Origin: Blumeriella jaapii
Taxonomy: Eukaryota; Ascomycota; Leotiomycetes; Helotiales; Drepanopezizaceae
Assembly: GCA_009599575.1 (NCBI GenBank)
Contig: VWND01000078.1
Location: forward strand, 744,001 to 808,000
Length of the DNA stretch: 64,000 nt
Direction: 5' to 3'
Shown: positions 1 through 10,598 of the stretch, piece by piece
Position numbering within the stretch: position 1 is the first letter of the stretch
Layout of the letters: each line of letters starts with the position of its first letter
The notes under the pieces: generated by a model
Told to the model about the DNA's origin: nothing
Seen by the model: the letters and a program-made list of their open reading frames with translations, nothing else
Database searches by the model: none
Position numbers and translations under genes: made by a program

Positions 1-2860
1 TTATTCTATTAGCGTCGCTATCGAAATTAGCACCGCGAATGAAATTCGACCTTTTCGCGCTCCGCATAACGTCGTAGATCTGTCACAATTGGTCAAGGTT
101 TTTGTCACGTTTTACAGCGTCGTTTTAATAGCGAAATTAAATTTTTCGAAAATGCAAATAAAAGATTTTAATACAACGAACGTAAAAGGCTATAAAAAAG
201 TAAAACTTCGGCCAATAAAGCTTGCGTTTATTATAGTTTAGTAGAATTTGGTGTTCGGCCAACCAAGCTTTTTTTAGAATCATATCGTAATTTCCGAGGT
301 TGGTAATTAAAAAAGAAATAAATAATTATATTCGATTATTAATAATAAAATTGAAAAGCGTAAAATATATAATTAAATGGCCACGAATTTTATTATATTT
401 TTTTATAGAAAAAAAAGTCGGAAAAGATTGAATTAAAGGTTTTAAAAAAAAAAAAAAAATTTAATTAACGTCGAATCGATTAACGTATAACCGTTCGCTT
501 TAAAGTCGGCGAACGCTTTTATTTTATACGAAAAGCTATTTTTGATGAATATAACGGAAATTGTTAGTAAATCGCTATTAAAAAGCTTTCGAACGTTAAA
601 ATAACGTATATCGCGCAACACGTCCAAAAAAAAGGCTTTGCTTAGGCCTTGGCGTTTTTTCGATTAGCGGAAAAGCTTTTAATTTTTTCGTATACGTTTT
701 GAAAATCGTTTGAAAAAGAGTTTTCGTTTTTATTATTATTATCAGAAAGCGAATCTTCGGCCGGCTCGACCTCGTTTACGCTTATTAACCTAAGAGGGCC
801 TTTGGGTGGAACCGAAGATCGGCCCGTAAAGGATCGTGCAAATTGGCTTCGAACTTTCTAATATAAAATAAAAAACGAGCGTTGTCGTTGGTCCGATCGA
901 AAAAGAAAAACGCTAAAGGAAGCGTTTTGGCGTAGAAAAAAAAGAAAAACAGCAGGGGGTTAAAAAGCTTGTGAAGTATTTGGACGATTTTCGTACGTAC
1001 GATTTGACTCGTAATACGCTTTGGTTAAGAATTTATTATTTTGATAAATAATAGATTTGGTTAAAAAGCGATTCGCGTATAAAGTTCGTTTAGCCAATTG
1101 ATTTTGTTTTTTTTGTCGAACGGCGGTAAGCCAATTTTTAAAAATCGTTGTACGCGCTTATTTTAAATGCAGCTTTTTTCGTAAACGCTTTGGTATTTTG
1201 TCGCGAAAAACGTTTCGAAATTATTTATCGGTTCGTATTTAAACGTTCGCTGCGAAAATAAAAAATCGCAGGTAAAAGCGCTAAAAATCGTCGTGCGTAT
1301 TTATTGCTAACATTTTAAATTCGTTTTCGGCTTTTTAAACGTTTGAAAAATCGGCCAGAAAATCGGCGATCTTTTTTATTAATTTTTCGGAAAATATAAG
1401 ATCGGAACGGTTTAAAATACGCGGAATCAGAAATTCCTTTGCTACGCTTTCGGTTTGATCGAATATATAATTTTTGCGAAATCGATCGCTAGCGAAATAA
1501 TCGTAGTAAAATTCGAGATTATCGAGAATTTTAATTTTTTAATAGCGTGCTTTATAATTTTTATTATTATTTAATTTAAATTTAAAATTCGGAACGCGTT
1601 TTATACGAATTAATCGAAAGTCAGCAGATAAATGGGAATTATAGCGTTTAAAAAGCGCGCTAAGGTTTTGGCCGCCAGAAGGAGATTTAAAAAGAATTCG
1701 CGAAAAGCGTAGAGGTTGGTTTGCAGCGTCTGTTGGTTGAAATAAAACGTTGCGAGAAAATAGAGAAATAGCAGATTCGCGGCTGGCAGAAGCACGTTCG
1801 ATAAATTTTATCAAACGCTTTGATTAAAAGGTCTGTCGCAATCGTATAGTTTCTAGAAATTGTCGTTTACGCTTTTGCGCTTTTTTCAGTTGATTTTGCA
1901 AGAGTTTTAACTAAACGCTTTCAGCGCTAGACTGGGAGGTGGCAGGCGAAATAGTTAGCGCTTTGCTTTTTCTTTTGTTTTTTTTTTCTCGGGAGGAGGA
2001 CTGTTTTTCAGAAAAAAAAGCTTTTGGGAGAGGCTGCTTTTTCGCTGATTGAAAAAAGAAAGGTTAAGATGTAGTAGCAGAAGCTAAAAAGCTTTGCTAA
2101 GGAAGGGATCGTTAAACAAAAGCTATTTTTCGCAAAGTGCGGAAATAGGCTTTTTTACGACCGGTCGATCATTTTGGTGTAATTCGTAAGAAATTCGAAG
2201 GGAAAAATAGTTTACGCCGTCGCTAGCGTAGAAAAAGAGTTGTTAATAATATAACGATTTAATTAATCGAAAAGCTGGGAAATCAGTTAATTGATCGCCG
2301 TGTTTATATGATATAAAAAACGAGCTTTTGGTTTTATAATAAAAATATTTATTTAGAATCAACAATTGCAGAAGGCAGAAGTTGCTAAGAGGAAAGAGCC
2401 TTATATATATGAATAGTCTCCACAGTTGATGGGGAGGCCCATCAGGAGACCAGGGAGCTTGCAGCTATACGTAGTTGCTGGGGTGATACGAGAGGTGGCA
2501 ACAGAGTGAATCGTCACAGCTAGTTTATTTAACAGCTGATCTTCCAGGAGCTTTAACGCTTTTTACGCAGTTTTTATTAAAAATCGTTGTATTACATTAT
2601 TGTTTTTTATAACTATCAGCTTTGATTTAAATTTAAAAAAAGTTGTTTTAAGCATTTTTTAAAGATTTTCGATCGGGTTAAAATCCGGTAAAAAAGCACT
2701 AATTTCAGACTTATATTACGAAATTATAGCTAAATAAAAAGTGCTTTATAAATTAGAGTATTATCTTAAATATAAATGCCATTGTCGTAAAAGTTCGTAA
2801 AAAAGAATTTGTTAAAAACGTTCGAGAAATATAGCGGTTGTAATAAGTAACCGTCCGATT
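1..2860. repeat. AT-rich RIP-like block of degenerate repeat DNA
   Basis: This stretch is strongly AT-rich, full of TpA and TTT/AAA runs, and poor in CpA and TpG while CpG is kept (many tcg and gcg). That is the signature of repeat-induced point mutation acting on CpA. All six frames are broken by stops and no intact gene is present. The character changes abruptly near 2860, where GC-balanced sequence begins. A less mutated island lies at about 2370-2530. The block touches the window edge, so its full size is unknown; it could be the margin of a larger heterochromatic or subtelomeric region. RIP is an inference from dinucleotide appearance, not a computed index. Confidence 0.8.
2505..2710 (-). 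mobile_element. Remnant of Tc1/mariner-type transposase, C-terminal end
   Basis: Read on the minus strand, codons at about 2662-2688 give PDFNPIENL followed by a stop and then KMLK. This matches the conserved PDLNPIENLW..LK end of Tc1/mariner DDE transposases. The codon where the family has Trp reads TAA, which is what RIP of a TGG codon (CCA to TTA on the other strand) produces. The frame continues into a less mutated stretch near 2400-2530. Further stops and the missing N-terminal half show it is dead. No terminal inverted repeats were identified, so the element ends are not defined. Confidence 0.55.
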
Positions 2861-4170
2861 CACATGCGCACATTCATGTGTCCACGTACTGTAAGCAACG
2901 GAGAATATCGTGTGGTCATGGAGTCTGTCTGTTGGTGGGTACTCGCTCTTGCTGTACGTACTGATTGATATATGTCGTCGATATGCATTAGCCACGGCGT
3001 TGTGTCCGTTTCCTTCGTACATCTTTTTCTGGGAGGGAGGGGGCGGCGGCGGCGGCGGAGGGGGAGGTCCGCGCGACTGTACATGTGTGTATAAGGTATT
3101 TGGGACCATTTGCCACATTCGATCCCACGCACATCATACGATGTCCGAAGTGGCCGAAACAGCAGGCTCTTCTTGGTTGGGGCTTTGGTCGCAGAAAGCT
3201 GCAGTCGAAGTAGGTCAATGGACCAGTGGCTTTTGAGCAAGCATTTCTACACAGCCTGGCGACTTGAAACTTCAAGCCTGCCACGCTCCTACTCGGGGGC
3301 TCGACAGCCGGTTTGCAAGAAGGTAGTTAGTTACCTAGAATGGACAGTTGCAAGTTGAGCCGGATCGGATCGGACGTGATTGACCTCGGGCTTGTAAATC
3401 CCCAAAAGGCTCCCCGTGGCCACCCGTGTAGTAGGTATGCTGCTATTCACCCACCGAACTTGCGTGTCGGGACTCACTCAAGCCCGTCCTTTCTCCTGTC
3501 GCTACTGTAGCAAGCTCTCCATCCTCGGTATTAGCTTCCACCCGGCCGGCCTTGGAATAACGCCCTTCCTCTTCTCCCTTGTCATCACTAGCCACCATCG
3601 TAGCTGCAGGTACTGGAGAGTAGTGAAAAGAAGAGAAGCGAGAAGGAAAAGAGAAAGCGACTTAATGCCCCGTGGACGCTACGCGGGCAAGGAATGAAAC
3701 CTTCCCGTGACTACCTACCTAAAGGTAAGGTACCTTACTGTCCCATCCCAAAGATCCCAACGTCAAACGGTTAAGTACCTTACCTTACCTACCTACTTAA
3801 CCCCCCTCAGAAAGTGCTTCGATAGGCTTGAGATATACATGCGCAAGCCAACGTCGGGGTGGGGTGAATGACTATGAAGCGAAATGGAAATGCTTTGTTA
3901 ACTTATAAGTAAGTCACTTGAAAATTCTCCACCCGATTGCAGGTGTTTGTTTTGTTTACGGTTGCGCAAGCGAGCGAGCGGAGTCGGAGCCGCCGCCTCG
4001 CCTCGCTTCGCCTCTCGTATCTATCTATCCACCTACAGGAGCTCCGTTTTCCCACTCCGCATACTACATACATACATACGAGGTAGGTAGGTAGGTAGGT
4101 ACCTCGACGTTGTTGCTTCCTTTTCGCCGTGCGAGCTACCTACTGCCATGAAGGAGAGCGCAGTCAACCC

Positions 4171-4201
<31 letters not shown>

Positions 4202-4643
4202 AGAAGAAGAAGAAGAAGAAGAAGAAGAAGAAGAAGAAGAAGAAGAGATCACGGCCAGACAAGACCAGCAACAAACACTGCAGAGTGGCTCGAGCGATCC
4301 AAGGCGGAGAGAAAGGGGAAGTCGATCGCAGAGGCGCGGGGTATCATGCCGTGAGGCATCTTCGACGGCCGCGCTTACCCCGTGCCGCTACATTTGGTAG
4401 ATGTGCAGTCCTCGAACTCGTCGAGTGAGAATGACAGAGAGCAACAGCTTTGAGATTCGAGGGTATCTACATGGATATATATATATATGTGATCTGTTTT
4501 CGTCATTACCGTCGTCATCGTCATCGTCATCAAAGTTCGTGAGCGTCATATAAAAAAACAAGCATAAGTTCGCACAGCGTTCTCCCAGCCGCAAGCTTTG
4601 AGCCCAACCGGCATCCCAAAACAAGAAGCCACGTTCCAATCGT
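2861..4643. other. Gene-free interval with simple repeats
   Basis: No convincing coding region is seen. It contains a G-rich GGC run near 3030-3066, tracts of TACCTACC/AGGTAGGT (about 3700-3800 and 4080-4102), a CCT/CGC-rich stretch near 3970-4010 and the GAA tract listed separately. The overlapping open frames here encode only poly-Pro, poly-Gly or poly-Lys from these repeats. The last ~80 bases are probably the 3' flank of the permease gene. Confidence 0.6.
4171..4246 (+). repeat. (AAG)n trinucleotide tract
   Basis: About 25 near-perfect AAG/GAA units form a purine-only strand of roughly 75 bp. Homopurine-homopyrimidine tracts of this length can form triplexes and are usually polymorphic in length. 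It lies in a gene-free interval. Confidence 0.9.
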
Positions 4644-6364
4644 CTAGCGCCCGAATTGCCGGCGTTCCCAGAATCGCAGAGGGATGTAGACGATGGCAGC
4701 AAAGGCAAAGGCCAACTCGAAGCCAACATCTCCGCCGTGAGCCGTTCCGCACAGCTTTCCAATGGGGCCCACGAACCACACCTGCGCCATACCGAGGACT
4801 GCGCCCATGATACCGAAGAGGAAGGCCGTGACGGCAGCCAGACCGGGAGGAAGCTTCTTGGCATCCAAGTAGATGGCGATGTCGTAGCCCGCGAATCCGC
4901 GCTTGAAGACGATGTGCTCGGCGATGGCGATGGCCTCGTAGATGGCGAGCCAGTAGGCGATCAGCAGCATGAAGTTCTCGAGCACGCGCTCGAACTCCCC
5001 GTAGCCCGGGATGGCGATGGCGCAGTAGATCAGCGTGCCGACGAACGTCCAGACGAACCGGGGCACGCGCTGGGACCTCTTGGCGAGGAACTGGAGAGAG
5101 AGGCCGACCGAGTAGATGTTGGGACAGTTGTTGGCGATGATGGAGAGCGCGAGCACCACGAGACAGAACTGGCCGAAGGTGCCTAGAGGAGGCACGATGA
5201 CCGCGGCCAGAAGGCCGCCAACTACAGGACACCCAAGAGTCAGTCAACCGCTTTCGAAGGGGATCTCTGGCGAGAACGGGGCATCATCAAAGAGATGTAT
5301 GTGGTGCGGAAGCAGCACTGATGGGGCATCCCGATGACCTACTGTGAGAACTCTGGTATCCTTCCAGGTAGATGTTGTCGCCCTCGTTCGCCGCCATAGC
5401 GGTCCCAACCGCGGCACCCAGCATCTCGGTGAAGAGGAGTGGGAAGGCAAGACCAGCGTAGGTCCAGCCAAAGATCGACCTCCGGGACCGCTCCACGGGC
5501 TGGTAAACGGTGTAGTCGGCGGCGTAGGACGTCCAGCCGGTCGCAAAGCCAAAGACAGACGCGGCAAAAGAGAGGGCCGAGCCAGCGCCGGAACGTCCCA
5601 CGCCCATGGGGATGTTCTCGAAATTGCCGGAGTGGGCGAAGGTACCAAGCACGATCAGGAAGATGATGAAGCAGGGAATCCAGGAGTACTTCTCGTACGT
5701 GTGGACGATCTTGTATCCGAATGCTGTGACCAGGAACGTCGCAGCGGCGATGACAACGATGCCGGCCCAGCCTGGCATCGACGGGTTCACGGCGTGGAAC
5801 AGCTGAGCGCCGACGATGACATTCACTGCCGACCAGCCAACACAGGCGAGGATGTTCAGAACCGCCACGATTTTCACACCGTGGAACTTGAGAGCATTAG
5901 CGTCAGCGTGGGCACTTGGAGGTGGAACCCACTCCGAAGAAGTAACGGGACAGAACCATTTGCCTCAACCCGAAGCGGGGTCCGAAGGTGCTGAAGAACG
6001 CCACCGGAGTTATACCAAGGAGGTTGATGAAGAGAATGATGAGGATGGTGTCGATGAAGCCGAGCTTGAAGACCGGGTATGCCAGAGCCCCAATCGCGAA
6101 GGATGAGACGGTCATGTTGGCCGAAAGCCAAAGCGTGCCCACCTGGGAGACCGGAGCATTGGAGCGCTCATGGCTGGACACCCTCTCGATGCCTCGCTGT
6201 TCCACGCCGAACCTCCCAGCAATTCGCTGTGTCCTGGCGTACCAGGAGTCGCCGACTGCGAACTTCTCCGCCGTGATGGCTTCCTCGTCAACGGAATCGT
6301 CAGTGCTGTTGTCGGCCGGCTTGTCTCCAGCCTCGACATCGTTCCGAGCTACGAACAAGCCCAT
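4644..6364 (-). CDS. FCY2: NCS1 purine-cytosine permease (FCY2-like)
   Basis: Exons on the minus strand are 6364-5933, 5886-5343 and 5221-4644, giving 517 residues; introns of 46 and 121 bp have GT-AG ends and phases match. The product is a plasma-membrane H+ symporter of the NCS1 family taking up cytosine and purines. Seen in the sequence: a hydrophilic N-terminus of about 75 residues, then about twelve hydrophobic segments. The family landmarks GLRQMVLSRYFFG followed by GVKIVAVLNILACVGWSAVN span the first junction, and ANNCPNIYSVGLSLQ lies in exon 3. Length fits the FCY2 family (about 500-530). The first ATG after in-frame non-Met codons was taken as the start; no better upstream Met is in frame. 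Which substrate it prefers cannot be read from sequence. Confidence 0.93.
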
Positions 6365-9154
6365 CTTGGAGATCTGGAAGTCTTTGTCGAGTCTCTCTTG
6401 GAGAGATGTTGTGATAGATGATGAGTGACTGCTCGAGCTATCTATCGGAAGGGTTGCGGCTCGGTCGTAGTGGTCTCCTGCTTGATGTCACTCACATCTT
6501 GGTAGGATGGGACTCAGGATCTTATACAAAAGCTGGACTCATCGTCAAGTGCCACTCTATGCAGGGGTCACCCCCCAGGGTAGCTCAAGAAAGCTCATTC
6601 CCGGTCCGGGCAAAGGCTGGCGGAACGACGCCGAGGGCGGTTTCTGTGACGGAGAGGCGACCACTACGTCTGGACAGGAGACGGCAGCGCCTGCGGGCTA
6701 CTCAGACAAGCAGCGTCGAGGCAAGAAAAGAGCAGGATTGGGCGTCTAGCCAACTCCAGACTGAGGAGACATCTCGAGCTAGAACGAGTCGCAGGGCCCG
6801 GCCCACGAGAGCCGAAACCGCGGAGCACGAATAAGCGTGGATAGAACAGCACGAGTCTGCGGTGAGCAGAGAAAGAACAACAGTTTGTCTGCAGACCGAT
6901 CAATTTTCTGATACGGCACGGCACGCTCTCGCCTCTGCATCTTGCCGTCCTCAAGAAGCAGGTACGAAACCTCGCTTGGCTCGTGTGCCCGCCTGCGATG
7001 TCTGCGATGCCTGCATGTCCAATCACAAGCAGCGGAGGCGAGGAGAGGAGAGGAGAGGACAGGAGAGGAGAGGAGAACACCGGCAGCGTGTGAGATTGCG
7101 CAAAAGGCGGTCTCCAGCGAACTGTCGTCAGTGAGTGTTGACTTGGTCCGTTGATTGATGGAGGCGTGTGGCGGCGGTCTGCCTCTGTGGAACAGCATGC
7201 ACGTTGACCTGTGTGTACGACCTGCCAGAGTGTTTCAAGGTCCTCCGTCCTCGTGTATCCCGGGATCTCGTTACTCCATGCAAGGCATTGTTGTTTGGGG
7301 GGAGGGGGACCGCACGAGCTGAGTTGGAGCACACTGTACCTACTGGAGGAGCACTGATTCTCCAACGTCTGTGAGTGACAGTGCCGGCCGCAGTGCAACA
7401 GAAGAGCGGCGCGAGGCTCGGTGGACGAGGACGACGACGAGGACAGATCTCGCGCGACCGTCTCACACGACAAAGCAGATCTTGGAAAGCCGATCGAACG
7501 ATCTGACAGGCGGCGATGTTGGCTTGCGTGCCGGCTCGCCATCTCCGTCTTCTCTCTCATCGGGTGAGAGAGGGCGCTCTGTGAGATCGTGACACGCTCC
7601 CGCGCTTCTCATGCCTCTGGATGCGCGGCAGGAAATGGAAAGACCTGCTTGCTCGCCGACGGTCCGGTCTCGAACATCCTCGAGCCTTTCTCTCGGCGAC
7701 AGCGACAGCGACAGCGACAGCGAACGCTCCACCACGTCCATCCTACAGCCATCTTACCTTGGCTCTGTGATGGCCTGCTCGGCTCGCTATGCCTTACAGA
7801 GGGTGGCGGCGTGCTGTATGTACTGTACGGTGTAAGGAAGACGACGGCCGCCCACAGAGAAGAGGCCGGCTCCTCGTGGGCCCACACTCTTGCATTTCGT
7901 CCCGTCTCTGGGCGAAGCATGTTCGTCGCCTTCGCATGTCCACATCTACAGGACAGTACTGTACCAAGGGCCAATGATTCTCCCTCTCTCGCGTTGGCTT
8001 TGGAGAGGTCCTGTGTACCGTAGAATTGGGCGTGTGTGAAGCGCTCGCCCGGAGAGCACGAGCTGTTGTTTCTTCAGGTGGCTGGCTGGCTGGCTGCCGG
8101 TACGGTACGGTACTGTACTGTAGGTATGTATGTACCTATGTATGTACTGTACAGTACTGTACGGTACATACTGTAGATAGCTTCGAGACAGGGGCCTCCT
8201 CCTCCGATATCTCACTCCGAAAGAGCCCACGCTGTCCGAATACGAGCAGGTCGACGCCGTTTCATGAGACGAAGCACCCGTCTTTCCAACAGCTCGCGGC
8301 CCCGATGTCTTACACCCTCATTCTCGAACGCGCGCGCGCGCTCTCTCTCTCTCTCACCGCAACAATGAAGGCACGTACTGTACAGTACTGCACTGTACGT
8401 CTTTGTCCTGGGGAAAACACGGAATGGCGGATCTGCCGAAGGGGCGGGGAGCCGCATGATGTGCTACAGGTCCTGTACTGTACATACATACAGTACCTAC
8501 ATACCATACCGTATCTGCTGTCACTTCAATCTCCATGCCTGCATGCTTCGAAACGTCGATTGCTTCTCGGCCTGGCCTGAGGTGCAGTGTCTATCGGATG
8601 GAAAACGAAAATGAAAATGGAAATGAAAATGAAAATGAAATGGCTGATATCAGGTGGCCCGTTGCGTGCTTCACCCGTGGCCGCCGACGGCTCTCCGACA
8701 CAAACCATCATCGCGAGAGAGAAAATCTCCCATCGCGTCGTGGAAGTGCAGAGCGTTTGCGTTACAGTACTGTACTTCGGACGCCGATGGGGGTTCGAGG
8801 AAAAGGCGTGCTTCGATCAGTCTCTCCTATTCCCCGCCCGATAGTCTGTTGAACTGTACTGTTCAGTATCATGCGAACTCCTGCTGTACTGTAGGTTGTG
8901 CAAAGTCGAGGGCTCTCCCCAGTCTCAGAAGCTCTGTATACCATGTACAATATGTACACAGTAAGTACCTATTGTATGCATGTAGTATTGTACTGTAGGT
9001 AGTACTGTAGGTAGTACTGTAGGTAGTACTGTAGGTAGTACTGTAGGTAGTACTGTAGGTAGTACTGTACCGTACGTCTCGCATGAGATCCCCAACTCCA
9101 AATCGCAAGACGCCAGTCCCTATGATGGCCCCAACCGGTCGATTCGACACTCCT
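6365..9154. other. Gene-free interval rich in low-complexity and palindromic repeats
   Basis: Open frames on both strands overlap each other and are compositionally odd (Arg/Ser-rich), so none is called. Contents include GGAGA repeats at about 7037-7077, a GACAGC hexamer run at about 7690-7722, CG/CT runs at 8330-8355, GAAAAT repeats at 8599-8641, and many TACTGTA/TACAGTA words (for example the exact palindrome at 8145-8156 and 8376-8387). The first few hundred bases are probably the permease promoter. Confidence 0.55.
8991..9070 (+). repeat. 12-bp tandem array TACTGTAGGTAG, six perfect copies
   Basis: Six uninterrupted copies of TACTGTAGGTAG run from 8991 to 9062, followed by TACTGTAC. The unit joins the dispersed TACTGTA word to the GGTAG tetranucleotide motif common in this window. 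It ends about 85 bases beyond the stop codon of the acetyltransferase gene (its 3' flank). Confidence 0.95.
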
Positions 9155-9783
9155 TCAAAGCTCCTTGCTCAAGATCCAGTCTGTCTGCACACAGGTCCCC
9201 ATGACGAAATCGTGTTCTCCCACCCTTCTGTATCCGAACCTCTCGTAAAACCGCTGGGCCCCGAAGTTCTCCTCCCAGACGCCCAACCTCGAGCACCGTC
9301 AGTCAGCCTGCACGCGCAAAGAGAACCCACAAGCGACGGCGCGAGGGGAAGACCGCGCCCAACTCACCAGATGGTCGAGAATCCCTGCGCCCGAGCCATC
9401 TCCTCGATCCGCGCCGCCAGCTGGCTGCCCACCCCAGCGCCGTGGACGTCGCGGGAGACGTACAGCCTCTGCAGCTCGACCGTCTGCTCCACGCCGGCCA
9501 GGCAGGGCTCGGCGCTGCCTCTCCTCAGTTGACAGAAGCCCAGCACGTGATCGCGCGTCCCGGCCGCGACGATGGTGTCGACGTCGGGGCGGGCCAGTTC
9601 CGATGCCATCGCGAGCCGGTCGTACGTGCTGTGGAGGTAGGCTGCGAGGTCGTCCGGGGGCATGGAGTGGCCGAAGCTGGATGCGAACACGTCGGCGCCA
9701 ATGGCACAGATGGCTTCGACATCGCGCGCCTCGGCTTTTCGGAGCGAGACCTGCCCCTGGGGCGCGATGCGACGTTCCGGCAT
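9155..9783 (-). CDS. GNAT-family N-acetyltransferase
   Basis: Exons are 9783-9368 and 9287-9155 with an 80-bp GT-AG intron; the product has 182 residues. It should transfer acetyl from acetyl-CoA to an amine of unknown identity. The acetyl-CoA loop region is present as VELQRLYVSRDVHGAGVGSQL at about residues 108-128 (V-x-x-x-x-G-x-G-x pattern), and the C-terminal GNAT motif B appears as ENFGAQRFYERFGYRRVGEH just after the intron. The ATG at 9783 was chosen because the domain starts shortly after it; an in-frame ATG at 9888 would add 35 residues unlike the family. Its closest relatives by look are bacterial-type RimI/PhiN1-like acetyltransferases common in fungi. Confidence 0.88.
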
Positions 9784-10598
9784 GGTCGACGACGCCTGTC
9801 TCTCGAGATGTGCGCTCCTTGCGGCCGGGCGGAGAGAGAGAAGACGGGTCAAGTCGTGACAGTCCCAAGTTGCGATGGTTTTACCCACGAGTAGCTAGTT
9901 CTTGCGTCACGTGTCCAGAGCTGTTCGTTGGCTGAAGTCTAGACCCTACGTACATACTACTTACTGTACGTAGACGTGACAGGTTGACATGGAAAGGGCG
10001 TACGGGTCGCCTTCTATGTACATACAGCACAGCACAAGAAAGGCCAGACCCCGCCATGTGTGTACGGTACGGTACGGTACATAGCACGGCCACTGGCGAA
10101 GGCTGAGGCGGCCTCAGTGTCATTTCGGAGCTCCGAAGATTTGTACGCCCGAATTGCCTATGAGATACCACCAACGTGCGACTCGGGCTTTGAAGTCGTA
10201 TCATCTCCGAGATCGAGACGGCTTCTTATGCATCGACCCCTTCTCACGTTTCCATCTGAAGCGAAAAAATCATGCGGAGGGAGGGAGGGAGCAGCGGCGT
10301 TAACATGGACGATTCGGCGCGTTTTGGTGAGAGCGAAAAGAGCGTGCGAGGAGGCAGGTCGGAGTAAGGAAACGTGGGAGTGGCACCTCTTTGTACCGGG
10401 GGCGAGGGCCCAGATTCAGCAAGTGAAGACAATGGAAACGGAAGTCAAGATGTGAGTGTCGTTGTATTGGAGATGCAGCGTGAGAGAGTAGTAGATGGAT
10501 TTTGTACGCCCTTGAAGCGATGAACGCCTAAACCACATGCCCCTTCCGAGCGAGCCAAGACCTCCTACCCACCTAACCACCAACGGCCTCCCATGTTC
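9784..10598. other. Intergenic interval between GNAT and epsin genes
   Basis: No coding region is supported. It contains GTACGGTAC repeats at 10063-10082, a GGGAGGGA run near 10275 and the promoter side of the acetyltransferase gene. The rightmost part is the 3' flank of the epsin gene. Confidence 0.5.

Noticed and set aside
4656..5186. Plus-strand frame antisense to the permease
   Set aside because: The minus-strand gene has complete NCS1 family landmarks and consistent splicing; the antisense frame is a GC-bias shadow.
7037..7077. Telomere-like GGAGA repeat
   Set aside because: The unit is not TTAGGG and the tract is short and internal.
6664..7560. Minus-strand frame of 298 codons upstream of the permease
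   Set aside because: Composition is Ser/Arg/Pro-rich and follows the GAGGA and other simple repeats; several other frames are open in the same DNA, and there is no recognisable domain.
9784..9888. N-terminal extension of the acetyltransferase from an ATG at 9888
   Set aside because: The added residues do not resemble the family; the ATG at 9783 gives a normal-sized GNAT protein.
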